Assembly (NCBI RefSeq): GCF_018736045.1 | Contig: NZ_CP076132.1 | Location: 2,899,501-2,963,500, forward strand | Source: Flammeovirga yaeyamensis | GTDB taxonomy: Bacteria > Bacteroidota > Bacteroidia > Cytophagales > Flammeovirgaceae | Reading direction: 5' to 3' | Length of the DNA: 64,000 bases | Part shown: piece by piece, positions 9,031 to 17,653 of the stretch | Position numbering within the stretch: position 1 is the first letter of the stretch | Layout: the number at the start of each line of letters is the position of its first letter | Notes under the pieces: generated by a model | Databases searched by the model: none | What the model was told of the DNA's origin: nothing | What the model saw: the letters and a program-made list of their open reading frames with translations, nothing else | Position numbers and translations under genes: made by a program

Positions 9031-11562
9031 ATGAAAAAGTTTTATTATTTACTTCTATCGATGTTGATTTCTTTCTCAACATTTGGTCAAGAGGTGTCGA
9101 CTCTTATTAAGGGTACTGTCATTGATAATGACAACAAAGAACCAGTAATTGGTGCTTCAGTAATTATTGAAGGAACTACAACAGGTTCAATCACAAATTA
9201 TAATGGTGAATTCTCTATCAGAACTTCTAAGTCAGGACCTCAAACTATTGTAGTGTCTTTCGTAGGTTACACAACTATCGAAGAAGAAGTTGTTTTAAAA
9301 GGTGGAGAAGCAAACTTAGGTGAACTTACTCTAACTTCAGACGCTATTGGTTTAGCAGAAGTTGAAGTAATCGCATCTGTTGCCATTGACAGAAAAACTC
9401 CCGTAGCGGTTTCTACTATTGCTCCAGAAGCAATTGAAAATAAATTGGGAACTAAAGAATTCCCAGAGATCTTAAAATCAACTCCTGGTGTTTATGCTAC
9501 TAAGCAAGGTGGTGGTTTTGGTGACTCAAGAATCAACCTTCGTGGTTTCTCTTCTGCAAACATTGCAGTAATGATTAACGGTGTACCTGTTAACGACATG
9601 GAGAATGGTACTGTATATTGGTCAAACTGGGCTGGTTTATCTGATGTTACAAGATCGATGCAAGTTCAAAGAGGTTTAGGTGCTTCTAAAGTAGCTGTGC
9701 CTTCAGTTGGTGGTACTATTAACATCCTTACTAAAACTACTGATGCACAAAAAGGCGGTAACGTTTACTATGGTATTGGTAACGATGGTAGAGAGAAAAT
9801 GGCATTGACATTATCTACTGGTAAAATGGATAACGGTTATGCCGTAACTTTCTCTGGTTCTAGAACTACAGGTCAAGGATTTGTAGATGCTACTTCATTC
9901 GAAGGTTACTCTTACTTCTTGAACGTATCTAAAGAGATCAACAAAAACCATATGTTGTCATTTACAGCATTTGGAGCTCCACAGACTCACGGCCAAAGAA
10001 ATGGTTATAACATGGGTATCGAAGATTACCAAAGATATGGTGGTATCCGTTACAACTCTGATTGGGGTTACTTAGATGGTCAAGAGTATAACTTGTTTAC
10101 AAACTCTTACCACAAACCTCAAATTTCATTAAACCACTACTGGACTATTAATGATAAATCTAACTTATCTACTTCAGTTTATGTATCTGTTGGACAAGGT
10201 GGCGGTACTGGTTTCTTAGGTACTTCTAAAGATACAGATGCTTACAGAAGATCTGATGGTCTTATTGATTTCGAAAAAATCAGAGACGAAAACATTGCTT
10301 TAGCTGAGCAAGGTTTAGGATCAGAAACTATTTTGAGATCATCTAATAACAACCATACTTGGGTTGGTGCATTATCAGTTTATGATAACAAAATTACAGA
10401 TTACCTTACTTTCATGGGTGGTCTAGACCTTCGTTACTATAAAGGTGAACACTACAGACAAGTAGAAGACTTATTAGGTGGTGAGTATTTCTTAAGTAAT
10501 GTTGATGTAAACAATCCTGGTCAAAAAGCGGTAGTTGGTGATAAAGTTGGATACAACAACGATGGAGAAGTGTACTGGTTAGGTACTTTTGGTCAGTTAG
10601 AATATTCTAAAGACAACTTATCTGCTTTCGTTTCAGCTGCTGTTTCAAATACTACTTACTACAGATTAGATTATTTCCAATACACAGACGGTAATCAATT
10701 ATCTGATGCTTACGATTTCTTAGGTTACTCTGCAAAAGCTGGTGTTAACTACAACATCACAGAGAATCACAATGTTTTTGCTAACACTGGTTATATCTCA
10801 AGAGCTCCTTTCTTCCGTTCTGTATTCCCTAATCACACAAATAATGGTAACAAGAATGCAGAAAATGAGAAAATCATTTCATTCGAGTTAGGTTATGGTT
10901 ATAGATCAGCAAGATTCAATGCTAACGTTAACGTTTACCATACTCAATGGAAAGATAGATCATTTACTAAAACAGTAAACCAAGATTTCACTGCTAACCT
11001 TTTAGGTGTAAATGCAACTCACCAAGGTGTTGAATTAGATGCTAGATATAACGTTACTCCAAAATTAACATTAACTGGTATGTTATCAATTGGTGATTGG
11101 AGATGGGATAACGATTTAACAAACGTTCCTGTATTCGATCAAAACAACCAAGTTGTTGATGAAGTAAACATCTATATCGCAGACCTAAAAGTAGGTAACT
11201 CAGCGCAAACTACAGCAGCATTAGGTTTGAACTACGAATTAATGAAAGGTCTTAAATTAGGTGCTGACTACAACTTCTTCGGTCAAAACTATGCAGACTT
11301 CGACCCTACTCGTCGTGACAATCCAGAAGACAGAAGTGAAGCTTGGAGAATGAAAGACTTCAGCGTTGTTGATGTAAATGTTCGTTACAACTTCAAGTTA
11401 GGTAAATTAAGTACAACTGTTTACGGTAACGTAGATAACATCTTCAACGAAACATATATTACAGATGCTCAGGACGGTGCTGATCATACAGCAGCTACTG
11501 CAACAAGAATCTACTACGGTTTAGGTAGAACTTGGAGCATGGGTATGAAACTTAACTTCTAA
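9031..11562 (+). CDS. TonB-dependent receptor with carboxypeptidase-regulatory-like domain (paralogue 1)
   Basis: 843 aa from ATG 9031 (MKKFYYLLLSMLISF, a signal peptide ending near STFGQ); the TTG at 9019 only adds four residues. Residues ~25-105 form a CarboxypepD_reg-like domain (IKGTVIDNDNKEPVIGASV). A plug domain follows (INLRGFSSANIAVMINGVPVNDMENG), then a C-terminal beta barrel that ends in phenylalanine (GMKLNF), the usual outer-membrane insertion signal. It should import an unknown ligand across the outer membrane using TonB energy. The lipoprotein gene starts 20 bp downstream. The plug is nearly identical to that of the second receptor, whereas the barrel loops differ. Codon use is strongly biased, suggesting high expression. 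Confidence 0.93.
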   Translation: MKKFYYLLLSMLISFSTFGQEVSTLIKGTVIDNDNKEPVIGASVIIEGTTTGSITNYNGEFSIRTSKSGPQTIVVSFVGYTTIEEEVVLKGGEANLGELTLTSDAIGLAEVEVIASVAIDRKTPVAVSTIAPEAIENKLGTKEFPEILKSTPGVYATKQGGGFGDSRINLRGFSSANIAVMINGVPVNDMENGTVYWSNWAGLSDVTRSMQVQRGLGASKVAVPSVGGTINILTKTTDAQKGGNVYYGIGNDGREKMALTLSTGKMDNGYAVTFSGSRTTGQGFVDATSFEGYSYFLNVSKEINKNHMLSFTAFGAPQTHGQRNGYNMGIEDYQRYGGIRYNSDWGYLDGQEYNLFTNSYHKPQISLNHYWTINDKSNLSTSVYVSVGQGGGTGFLGTSKDTDAYRRSDGLIDFEKIRDENIALAEQGLGSETILRSSNNNHTWVGALSVYDNKITDYLTFMGGLDLRYYKGEHYRQVEDLLGGEYFLSNVDVNNPGQKAVVGDKVGYNNDGEVYWLGTFGQLEYSKDNLSAFVSAAVSNTTYYRLDYFQYTDGNQLSDAYDFLGYSAKAGVNYNITENHNVFANTGYISRAPFFRSVFPNHTNNGNKNAENEKIISFELGYGYRSARFNANVNVYHTQWKDRSFTKTVNQDFTANLLGVNATHQGVELDARYNVTPKLTLTGMLSIGDWRWDNDLTNVPVFDQNNQVVDEVNIYIADLKVGNSAQTTAALGLNYELMKGLKLGADYNFFGQNYADFDPTRRDNPEDRSEAWRMKDFSVVDVNVRYNFKLGKLSTTVYGNVDNIFNETYITDAQDGADHTAATATRIYYGLGRTWSMGMKLNF

Positions 11563-11582
11563 TCATCTGAATAATTGAACAA

Positions 11583-12764
11583 ATGAAAAAGTCATTTTTA
11601 TATATCATAGCTATTGCAGCTACCCTGTTCTCTTGTGATCCATATAAGGATTTACATGATGAAGCAAACAAAAATATTGCTGATCAAAGAGATAATGATG
11701 CTATTCCTACAGCATTGACAATTTCTGATGAAGATACAGTATTCGCTACTGTAGAAAATGCTCAAAAGGGTATTCCTTCTATTCTTTCAGATATGTATGC
11801 TGCTAACCATTACACTGATGGTAAAATTATTGAAGTTACTTATTCTGTAGGTACTTTGGTTGAAGAGCCAGAATTTAATGAGCCTTATACACTAAGCCAA
11901 GACAATTACAAGAAATTTGGTCTTGAATTATGTTTCGGTGAAAACTGTTACTACGGTTTCGAAAGCAAATCTATTGCTTTAGATACTGTAAATATTCTTC
12001 TTGATAGTGTATATGCTGCGGAAGAAGATGGATTCTTAGTAATGTCAGTTTATGACGTATTTGTTGATTACACTGATGGTTTAATCGAAGATGCTGTAGA
12101 ATTGGAAAGAGTTCATACTGCTTACATCAAAGAAGAAGGTAAATTTGAAGTGTACGAAGGTTCTCCTGAGTTATATATGCTATATGCTGAAGATTATGAC
12201 GAAATGGGTTCTCCAGGTAAATACAATAACTTCTCATCATCTGATGCTCCTGAGAATTATTTACCACAGTTTGCTGCTAAATATGCTCCATATGCACAAG
12301 AAGGTCATACAATACAGTTCTTATTTAAATACTATGCGGGTCGTGATCTAGGAACAATTACTAAATCAATGGTTTATACTAAATCTACTGCATGGGATCA
12401 AGTTGCTCCTCTTTACGGTCAACAAAACATGGATAAGTTCAAGTACAAATCTGAGGAAAATTCATGGAAAGTTTCATTAGCAGTAGTTGTTACTTTAACT
12501 GGTGCTGACTATGCGGTTACTGGAGATGAGCAATACAGTAATTTTGGTTACTATGATAATGTGGCAGGTGAATATCCTGAAGGAACTCCTGTTGACAATA
12601 TTATTGATGCTAAAATCAACCATATTTTGAACGAAAATTACCCTCAACATAAAGTTGCAGATCAAGAAGTAACAGTTTACTATAACTATTACGATAACGG
12701 GACTAACGAGGTATCTAGAAACTATATCTATGATGCTGGTTCTGAAACTTTTGTAAGACAATAA
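11583..12764 (+). CDS. Lipoprotein with two copies of an internal module, partner of TBDR 1
   Basis: 393 aa. The signal peptide ends in a lipobox (TLFSC, Cys18), so it is a lipoprotein. I do not recognise a named family. The C-terminal half holds two copies of one module. Copy one contains DYDEMGSPGKYNNF, a YLPQFAAKYAPYAQEG segment and FLFKYY. Copy two contains DYAVTGDEQYSNF, INHILNENYPQHK and VTVYYNYY. A single copy is found in the lipoprotein after the second receptor. The tight spacing after TBDR 1 suggests a cell-surface partner for the same ligand, comparable in arrangement but not in sequence to SusC/SusD. The ligand-binding role is inference. Confidence 0.75.
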   Translation: MKKSFLYIIAIAATLFSCDPYKDLHDEANKNIADQRDNDAIPTALTISDEDTVFATVENAQKGIPSILSDMYAANHYTDGKIIEVTYSVGTLVEEPEFNEPYTLSQDNYKKFGLELCFGENCYYGFESKSIALDTVNILLDSVYAAEEDGFLVMSVYDVFVDYTDGLIEDAVELERVHTAYIKEEGKFEVYEGSPELYMLYAEDYDEMGSPGKYNNFSSSDAPENYLPQFAAKYAPYAQEGHTIQFLFKYYAGRDLGTITKSMVYTKSTAWDQVAPLYGQQNMDKFKYKSEENSWKVSLAVVVTLTGADYAVTGDEQYSNFGYYDNVAGEYPEGTPVDNIIDAKINHILNENYPQHKVADQEVTVYYNYYDNGTNEVSRNYIYDAGSETFVRQ

Positions 12765-12783
12765 GTAATTTTATTACATAAAT

Positions 12784-12820
12784 GAAAAAGCCAATAGGAT
12801 TATTTCTTGTTGGCTTTTTC
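12784..12820 (+). terminator. Terminator after the first TBDR/lipoprotein pair
   Basis: GAAAAAGCCAA (12784-12794) pairs over 11 bp with TTGGCTTTTTC (12810-12820); the distal arm supplies the T-run. Confidence 0.85.
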
Positions 12821-12976
12821 TTATATCAAGAAATCTCATTACTTTACTTTTAACATACTCATAACCATCACTTTAAAAAGTCTTAATTTCTTATATTGTA
12901 TTGATCTAATATTTCATTAACTAAATAATGAATTACGATTAAATTTCTATTTATTAATTACAATACAATAACCTAT

Positions 12977-15544
12977 ATGAAAAAGGCTCTACTGCTGCTT
13001 CTATGTACAATCTTTTGCTCTCTCACGTACGCCCAAGAAGCTTCATCTATCATTAAAGGTACAGTCATTGAAAAAGAAACCGGACAGCCTGTAATCGGAG
13101 CTTCGGTTGTGATTAAAGGAACAACAGTCGGTACAACTTCTGACTTCGATGGCAACTTCACATTGAAAACTTCAAAAACAGGAACTGTAACTATTGACAT
13201 CTCTTTTGTCGGTTTACAAACGATCGAAATAGATGTTACTCTTAATGGTGGCACTAAAGACCTAGGAGAACAAACAATGGAATCTGATGCAATTGGTCTT
13301 GCAGAGGTTGAAGTTGTGGCCTCTGTCGCCGTGGATAGAAAAACTCCAGTTGCTGTTTCTTCTATTAAGCCAGAAGTTTTAGAAGAAAAATTAGGTTCTC
13401 AAGAATTCCCTGAAATTTTAAAATCTACTCCTGGTGTTTACGCAACTAAAGCAGGTGGTGGTTATGGTGACTCAAGAATTAACTTAAGAGGTTTTTCATC
13501 TGAAAACGTTGCGGTTATGATTAATGGTGTACCTGTAAACGACATGGAGAACGGTCAGGTATATTGGTCAAACTGGGCAGGTTTATCTGATGTAACACGT
13601 AGTATGCAAGTACAAAGAGGTTTAGGTGCTTCAAAAGTAGCAGTACCTTCTGTAGGTGGTACTATTAATATTTTAACTAAAACAACTGATGCTCAAAAAG
13701 GTGGTAACATCATGTATGGCATTGGTAACAATGGATATAATAAATTAAGTTTTACAGCATCAACTGGTCAAACAGAAAATGGATGGGCAGTCACTTTATC
13801 AGGTGCTAAAACGACTGGTAACGGTTTTGTAGATGGTACTTCATTTATTGGTTACTCCTACTTTGCCAACATATCTAAGCAAATCAATGCTTCACATCAA
13901 TTATCATTTACTGCATTCGGCGCACCTCAATGGCACGGTCAGAGAAGAAACAAGATGAATTTATCAGAATATGAAGCTTCTGGTAGAGGTATTCGTTACA
14001 ATGGTGATTGGGGTTATAAAAATGGTCAAGAATACCATGTAAATAGAAATTACTACCATAAGCCTCAAATATCATTGAATTGGTTCTGGAACATCAACGA
14101 TAAAATGGATCTAGCAACAGTATTATATGCATCGTTTGGCCGCGGAGGCGGTAGTGGTAGTGCAGGTGTTGATAAATTCTCTCCTACTTTCAGTAACCCA
14201 TATAGAAGAGACGGTGTTATCGACTTTGACAGAATTGTTGATGAAAATGCTGCAAGAGGTAGACAAGGCTCAGAAACTATCCTTCGTAATTCTGTAAATA
14301 ACCACTCATGGTATGGCGGTTTATCTACATTAACCACTGAATTATCTGAAAAATTGATTTTAACAACTGGTCTTGACATAAGATACTACGAAGGCAATCA
14401 CTATAGAGAAGTTGGTGATCTTTTGGGTGGTCAGTTCTATTTTGATCCTGCTGTAGGTGGTGCAGAACCTGGTGCTGAAGGTTCTGTTAGAAGAGCTGTA
14501 AAAGTGGGTGATAAAATTCAATACAATAACGATGGTAACGTTTGGTGGCAAGGCGTCAATGCTCAGCTTGAATACTCAAACGATCAATTATCTGCATTTG
14601 TCTCTGCTTCTGCTTCCAATCAATCTTTTAGAAGAATTGATTATTTCCAATATATCCCAGAAAATCAAGCTACTGATTGGGAGAACTTCTTCGGTTTTAA
14701 TATCAAAGGTGGGGCTAACTATAATATTGATGAAAAACATAATGTTTTCGCTAACGCAGGTTACTTCTCTAGACAACCTTTCTTCAACTCAGTTTGGCCT
14801 ACATTTGATAATAACACAAACAAAGGTGTTGTAAACGAGAAAGCGATGAGTTTTGAAGTTGGTTACGGTTATAGAAGTAAACTAATTTCTGGTAATATCA
14901 ATGTATACCATACTACTTGGAAAGATAAATTCTATAGAGCATCAGTTAGACCAGATGGATCTTCTGTTTCATTCTCTGCAAATATTCCAGGTATCGATGC
15001 TGTACACATGGGTGTAGAAGTTGACTTTGTCATTCGTCCTAATGATAAATTCAACATCACAGGTATGTTATCTATTGGTGATTGGAAATGGGATAAAAAC
15101 GTAACAGATGTTCCAATTCTTGATGATACTCAACAAGTAGTAGGTACAGTTGATGTGTACGCTAAAGGTATTCACGTCGGTGATGCTGCCCAAACTACTG
15201 CTGCAATAGGTGTCAATTACATGGTCATTGGTGGTTTAAAAGTCGGGGCTGATTGGAATTTATATGATCGCTTGTTTGCAGATTTTAATGTCACCTCATT
15301 AAACACTCCAGAAAGTAGTGTAGATTCATGGATTGTACCTACATATAATCTATTTGATTTGAATGCGAGTTATAAATTCCCAATGGGTCCTTTCAATGCT
15401 ACATTCTTGGCCAAAGTAAATAATGTATTCAATATTGAATATGTTTCTGATGCGTTTGATGGTTCAACTCACGATTTCCAAACTGCTCAAGTATTCTATG
15501 GAGCAGGTACAACATGGTCTACATCTTTAAAAGTTCAATTCTAA
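12977..15544 (+). CDS. TonB-dependent receptor with carboxypeptidase-regulatory-like domain (paralogue 2)
   Basis: 855 aa. A signal peptide (MKKALLLLLCTIFCSLTYAQ) is followed by a CarboxypepD_reg-like domain (IIKGTVIEKETGQPVIGASV). The plug shares long identical stretches with the first receptor (NGVPVNDMENG, YWSNWAGLSDVTRSMQVQ), and the barrel ends in SLKVQF. The two receptors align over their full length, but the DNA differs at many synonymous sites, so the duplication is not recent. The barrel has different loops, including an insertion around VGGAEPGAEGSVRR, suggesting a different ligand. It is followed 16 bp later by its own lipoprotein gene. Confidence 0.93.
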   Translation: MKKALLLLLCTIFCSLTYAQEASSIIKGTVIEKETGQPVIGASVVIKGTTVGTTSDFDGNFTLKTSKTGTVTIDISFVGLQTIEIDVTLNGGTKDLGEQTMESDAIGLAEVEVVASVAVDRKTPVAVSSIKPEVLEEKLGSQEFPEILKSTPGVYATKAGGGYGDSRINLRGFSSENVAVMINGVPVNDMENGQVYWSNWAGLSDVTRSMQVQRGLGASKVAVPSVGGTINILTKTTDAQKGGNIMYGIGNNGYNKLSFTASTGQTENGWAVTLSGAKTTGNGFVDGTSFIGYSYFANISKQINASHQLSFTAFGAPQWHGQRRNKMNLSEYEASGRGIRYNGDWGYKNGQEYHVNRNYYHKPQISLNWFWNINDKMDLATVLYASFGRGGGSGSAGVDKFSPTFSNPYRRDGVIDFDRIVDENAARGRQGSETILRNSVNNHSWYGGLSTLTTELSEKLILTTGLDIRYYEGNHYREVGDLLGGQFYFDPAVGGAEPGAEGSVRRAVKVGDKIQYNNDGNVWWQGVNAQLEYSNDQLSAFVSASASNQSFRRIDYFQYIPENQATDWENFFGFNIKGGANYNIDEKHNVFANAGYFSRQPFFNSVWPTFDNNTNKGVVNEKAMSFEVGYGYRSKLISGNINVYHTTWKDKFYRASVRPDGSSVSFSANIPGIDAVHMGVEVDFVIRPNDKFNITGMLSIGDWKWDKNVTDVPILDDTQQVVGTVDVYAKGIHVGDAAQTTAAIGVNYMVIGGLKVGADWNLYDRLFADFNVTSLNTPESSVDSWIVPTYNLFDLNASYKFPMGPFNATFLAKVNNVFNIEYVSDAFDGSTHDFQTAQVFYGAGTTWSTSLKVQF

Positions 15545-15560
15545 TCTGAGATAAAGAAAA

Positions 15561-16196
15561 ATGAAAAATCATTATAAAATATTCCTTGGTTGTCTTATTC
15601 TTGTCGTCGGGGCCTTTTCATGTGATCCTTTGAAAGACATTCGAGATAAAATTGGTAATGGAGTTGCTCCTACGGTAATCGACTATGAACTTTTAGAAGA
15701 CGATTACAGCTTATCATGTAATGAAAATGTAGCTAAGTTTGGTAATTTTTCTGCTTCTGCTCCTGCTGATGATGATACTTGTGGAATTGCACAAATCATT
15801 AATCAAAAATTTTTCGGAACAGATGGAGATATTATGAATGCTACTTATAAATTCTATAATGGCAGCTCTACAATTGATACTGTTAGTGCGTTAAAATGGG
15901 ATAACGATGTTCAAGAATGGGCTATTGCTCCTGTTTATACATTTGTAGTAACTGAAGAAAATCATAATAAAGAATATACGGTAACAAGTGCTGATTATAC
16001 ATCACAAGGTGAGAGCTATCCAAATTTTGATTCCAACAATAATACACAAGATGATGTGGATCAAAAAATTGGAAACATCTTGAATGCTCAAACTACAATT
16101 GAAATTGTAGAAGGTGATATCATTCAAGTAACCTATGCTTCTTTCCCTGATGGCTCATTTCCATCACCAAGAAGTTACAAAGCGACATTACCTTAA
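15561..16196 (+). CDS. Lipoprotein with one copy of the shared module, partner of TBDR 2
   Basis: 211 aa. The signal peptide has a lipobox (GAFSC, Cys21). The family is not recognised. The sequence after the cysteine, DPLKDIRDK, matches DPYKDLHDE of the first lipoprotein, and the C-terminus holds one copy of the module seen twice there (DYTSQGESYPNF, then KIGNILN, then IIQVTYASF). Two cysteine-containing segments (YSLSCNEN and DDTCGIAQ) have no equivalent in the first lipoprotein and could form a disulfide. It is probably the accessory surface protein of receptor 2; that role is inferred from position. Confidence 0.75.
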   Translation: MKNHYKIFLGCLILVVGAFSCDPLKDIRDKIGNGVAPTVIDYELLEDDYSLSCNENVAKFGNFSASAPADDDTCGIAQIINQKFFGTDGDIMNATYKFYNGSSTIDTVSALKWDNDVQEWAIAPVYTFVVTEENHNKEYTVTSADYTSQGESYPNFDSNNNTQDDVDQKIGNILNAQTTIEIVEGDIIQVTYASFPDGSFPSPRSYKATLP

Positions 16197-16210
16197 GTCA
16201 TTCTTATTAT

Positions 16211-16253
16211 AAATACAAAAGGCGAATCTTTAAATGATTCGCCTTTTGTATTT
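16211..16253. terminator. Bidirectional terminator between convergent genes
   Basis: AAATACAAAAGGCGAATC (16211-16228) pairs perfectly over 18 bp with the arm at 16236-16253, loop of 7 nt. It can serve the lipoprotein gene on the plus strand and the short-chain dehydrogenase on the minus strand, whose stop codon it touches. Confidence 0.9.
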
Positions 16254-16953
16254 ACCAAGGTATCTCTTTTTTATCTCTAAAGAATTTTCCATTCATAGAT
16301 TGGTCTTCTAACTTTGCCGCCCAAACAATGGTTTCCGCTCCTTCCTCAGGGCTTCTTGGAGCACCACTCCCTCCCATATCTGTTTTCACCCAACCCGGAC
16401 AAACAGAATTTACTAGAATGTTATGACCTCCAACTTCAGTTGCCACTTTAATCGTCAGTACATTTAAAGCTGTTTTTGAGACACTATATCCAGGTGTTCC
16501 TCCTCCCATTCCATTCATTGCTCCAGACCCACTAGATACATTCACAATTCTCCCATAATTATTCTTTTTCATAAGAGGAACAAAAGATTGCATCATTTTC
16601 CATGGACCCATCACATTTGTTTCTATTGTTTGATGTACCTCAGCTAAATCCGCTTCTAATGTAGTTTGCCAGGTATCATAATTTATTCCTGCATTATTAA
16701 TTAACACATCAAGTTTTCCAAATTCTTTAGAAACATATTGATTTAGTTGATGTAAGCTTGAGTCATCAGAAACATCCAAAGGATAATAATGTGCGTCTCC
16801 AAATTCTTTAAGTTTTTGAGTCGCTTTTTCTCCATCTATCTTATTTCTTGATGTTACCAATACCATATATCCATCAGATAATAATCCTTTTGCAATGGCA
16901 TATCCTATACCTCTATTAGCTCCTGTCACTAATGCTAGTTTTTTAGTATTCAT
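16252..16953 (-). CDS. Short-chain dehydrogenase/reductase family oxidoreductase
   Basis: 233 aa, normal for a classical SDR. The cofactor-binding motif TGANRGIGYAIA is at the N-terminus. NNAG follows near residue 86, the catalytic Ser lies in NVSSGSG, and the Tyr/Lys pair lies in YSVSK. A basic residue after strand 2 (TSRNKIDG) suggests NADP(H). The overall pattern resembles carbonyl-reductase-like SDRs, but the substrate is unknown. Its ATG overlaps the stop of the upstream acetyltransferase by four bases (ATGA), so both are translated from one message. Confidence 0.9.
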   Translation of the reverse strand: MNTKKLALVTGANRGIGYAIAKGLLSDGYMVLVTSRNKIDGEKATQKLKEFGDAHYYPLDVSDDSSLHQLNQYVSKEFGKLDVLINNAGINYDTWQTTLEADLAEVHQTIETNVMGPWKMMQSFVPLMKKNNYGRIVNVSSGSGAMNGMGGGTPGYSVSKTALNVLTIKVATEVGGHNILVNSVCPGWVKTDMGGSGAPRSPEEGAETIVWAAKLEDQSMNGKFFRDKKEIPW

Positions 16954-17558
16954 ACTTTGGGTAATTTATATTTGTTATAAAGCTTAAATTCTAAAGAAAA
17001 TCTAACTGTTTTCCATTCACTATCTAAAATAGAAAAAACTACTGTATCTCTAATGTTTCCTTTTTTATCAATCTGATGATTTCTTAAAATACCATCTTGT
17101 TTAGCACCTAAACTCGCAATAGCATTTCTTGATGCCACATTATGGAAATGTGTTCGAAACTCTACAGCCATACATCCTAATTCTTCAAAAGCATGTGATA
17201 GTAACAATAACTTACAATCTGTATTTATTCCGGATCTTTGGGCACTTTTCGCATACCAAGTTGTTCCAATTTCAACTCTTTTATTTTTTGAATCAGCCTT
17301 CATCAATCTTGTTGATCCAACAATTACTCCATCACTTTTCCTTCGAGCAACAAAAGGCAAAGAAGTATCTGTTTCGTATTCTTCTAAAGCTTTTTGGATA
17401 TATTCTTTTGTGTTTTCAGGTGCAGGAACAGAAGTAAACCACAATTCCCATAACTTACCATCCTGTGCAGCTTTAATTAACTCTTTTTCATGAGAGAGAT
17501 CTATTGGTATTAGGTCAACAAGATGTCCATTTAAAGTCTTTTTTTGGAGCCATTTCAT
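16950..17558 (-). CDS. GNAT-family N-acetyltransferase (RimJ/RimL-like)
   Basis: 202 aa. A GNAT fold of the RimJ/RimL-like subgroup is indicated by VIVGSTRLMKADSKNKRVEIG, then TWYAKSAQRSGINTDCKLLL (acetyl-CoA-binding region) and the NVASRNAIASLGAKQDG motif typical of this subgroup. It transfers an acetyl group from acetyl-CoA to an amine of unknown identity. It forms a two-gene operon with the SDR downstream (4-bp overlap), separated from mutB by a terminator. Confidence 0.88.
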   Translation of the reverse strand: MKWLQKKTLNGHLVDLIPIDLSHEKELIKAAQDGKLWELWFTSVPAPENTKEYIQKALEEYETDTSLPFVARRKSDGVIVGSTRLMKADSKNKRVEIGTTWYAKSAQRSGINTDCKLLLLSHAFEELGCMAVEFRTHFHNVASRNAIASLGAKQDGILRNHQIDKKGNIRDTVVFSILDSEWKTVRFSLEFKLYNKYKLPKV

Positions 17559-17599
17559 GGTGTAATAATTAGTTCGAAAGTAGTTAAAAAGCTAATGTA

Positions 17600-17630
17600 C
17601 AAAAAAAGGCACTGAAATAAATCAGTGCCT
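17600..17630 (-). terminator. Terminator of the mutA-mutB transcript
   Basis: Read on the minus strand, AGGCACTGA (17630-17622) pairs with TCAGTGCCT (17616-17608) and is followed by seven T. It lies 24 bp after the mutB stop and separates mutB from the acetyltransferase gene. Confidence 0.88.
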
Positions 17631-17653
17631 CCACTCGTGATATAATATAAAGT

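Noticed and set aside
11583-16196. Interpreting the two lipoproteins as SusD-like glycan-binding proteins
   Set aside because: They are too short or of different sequence, lack SusD-type TPR helices, and the receptors lack the SusC-specific extra features I could recognise.
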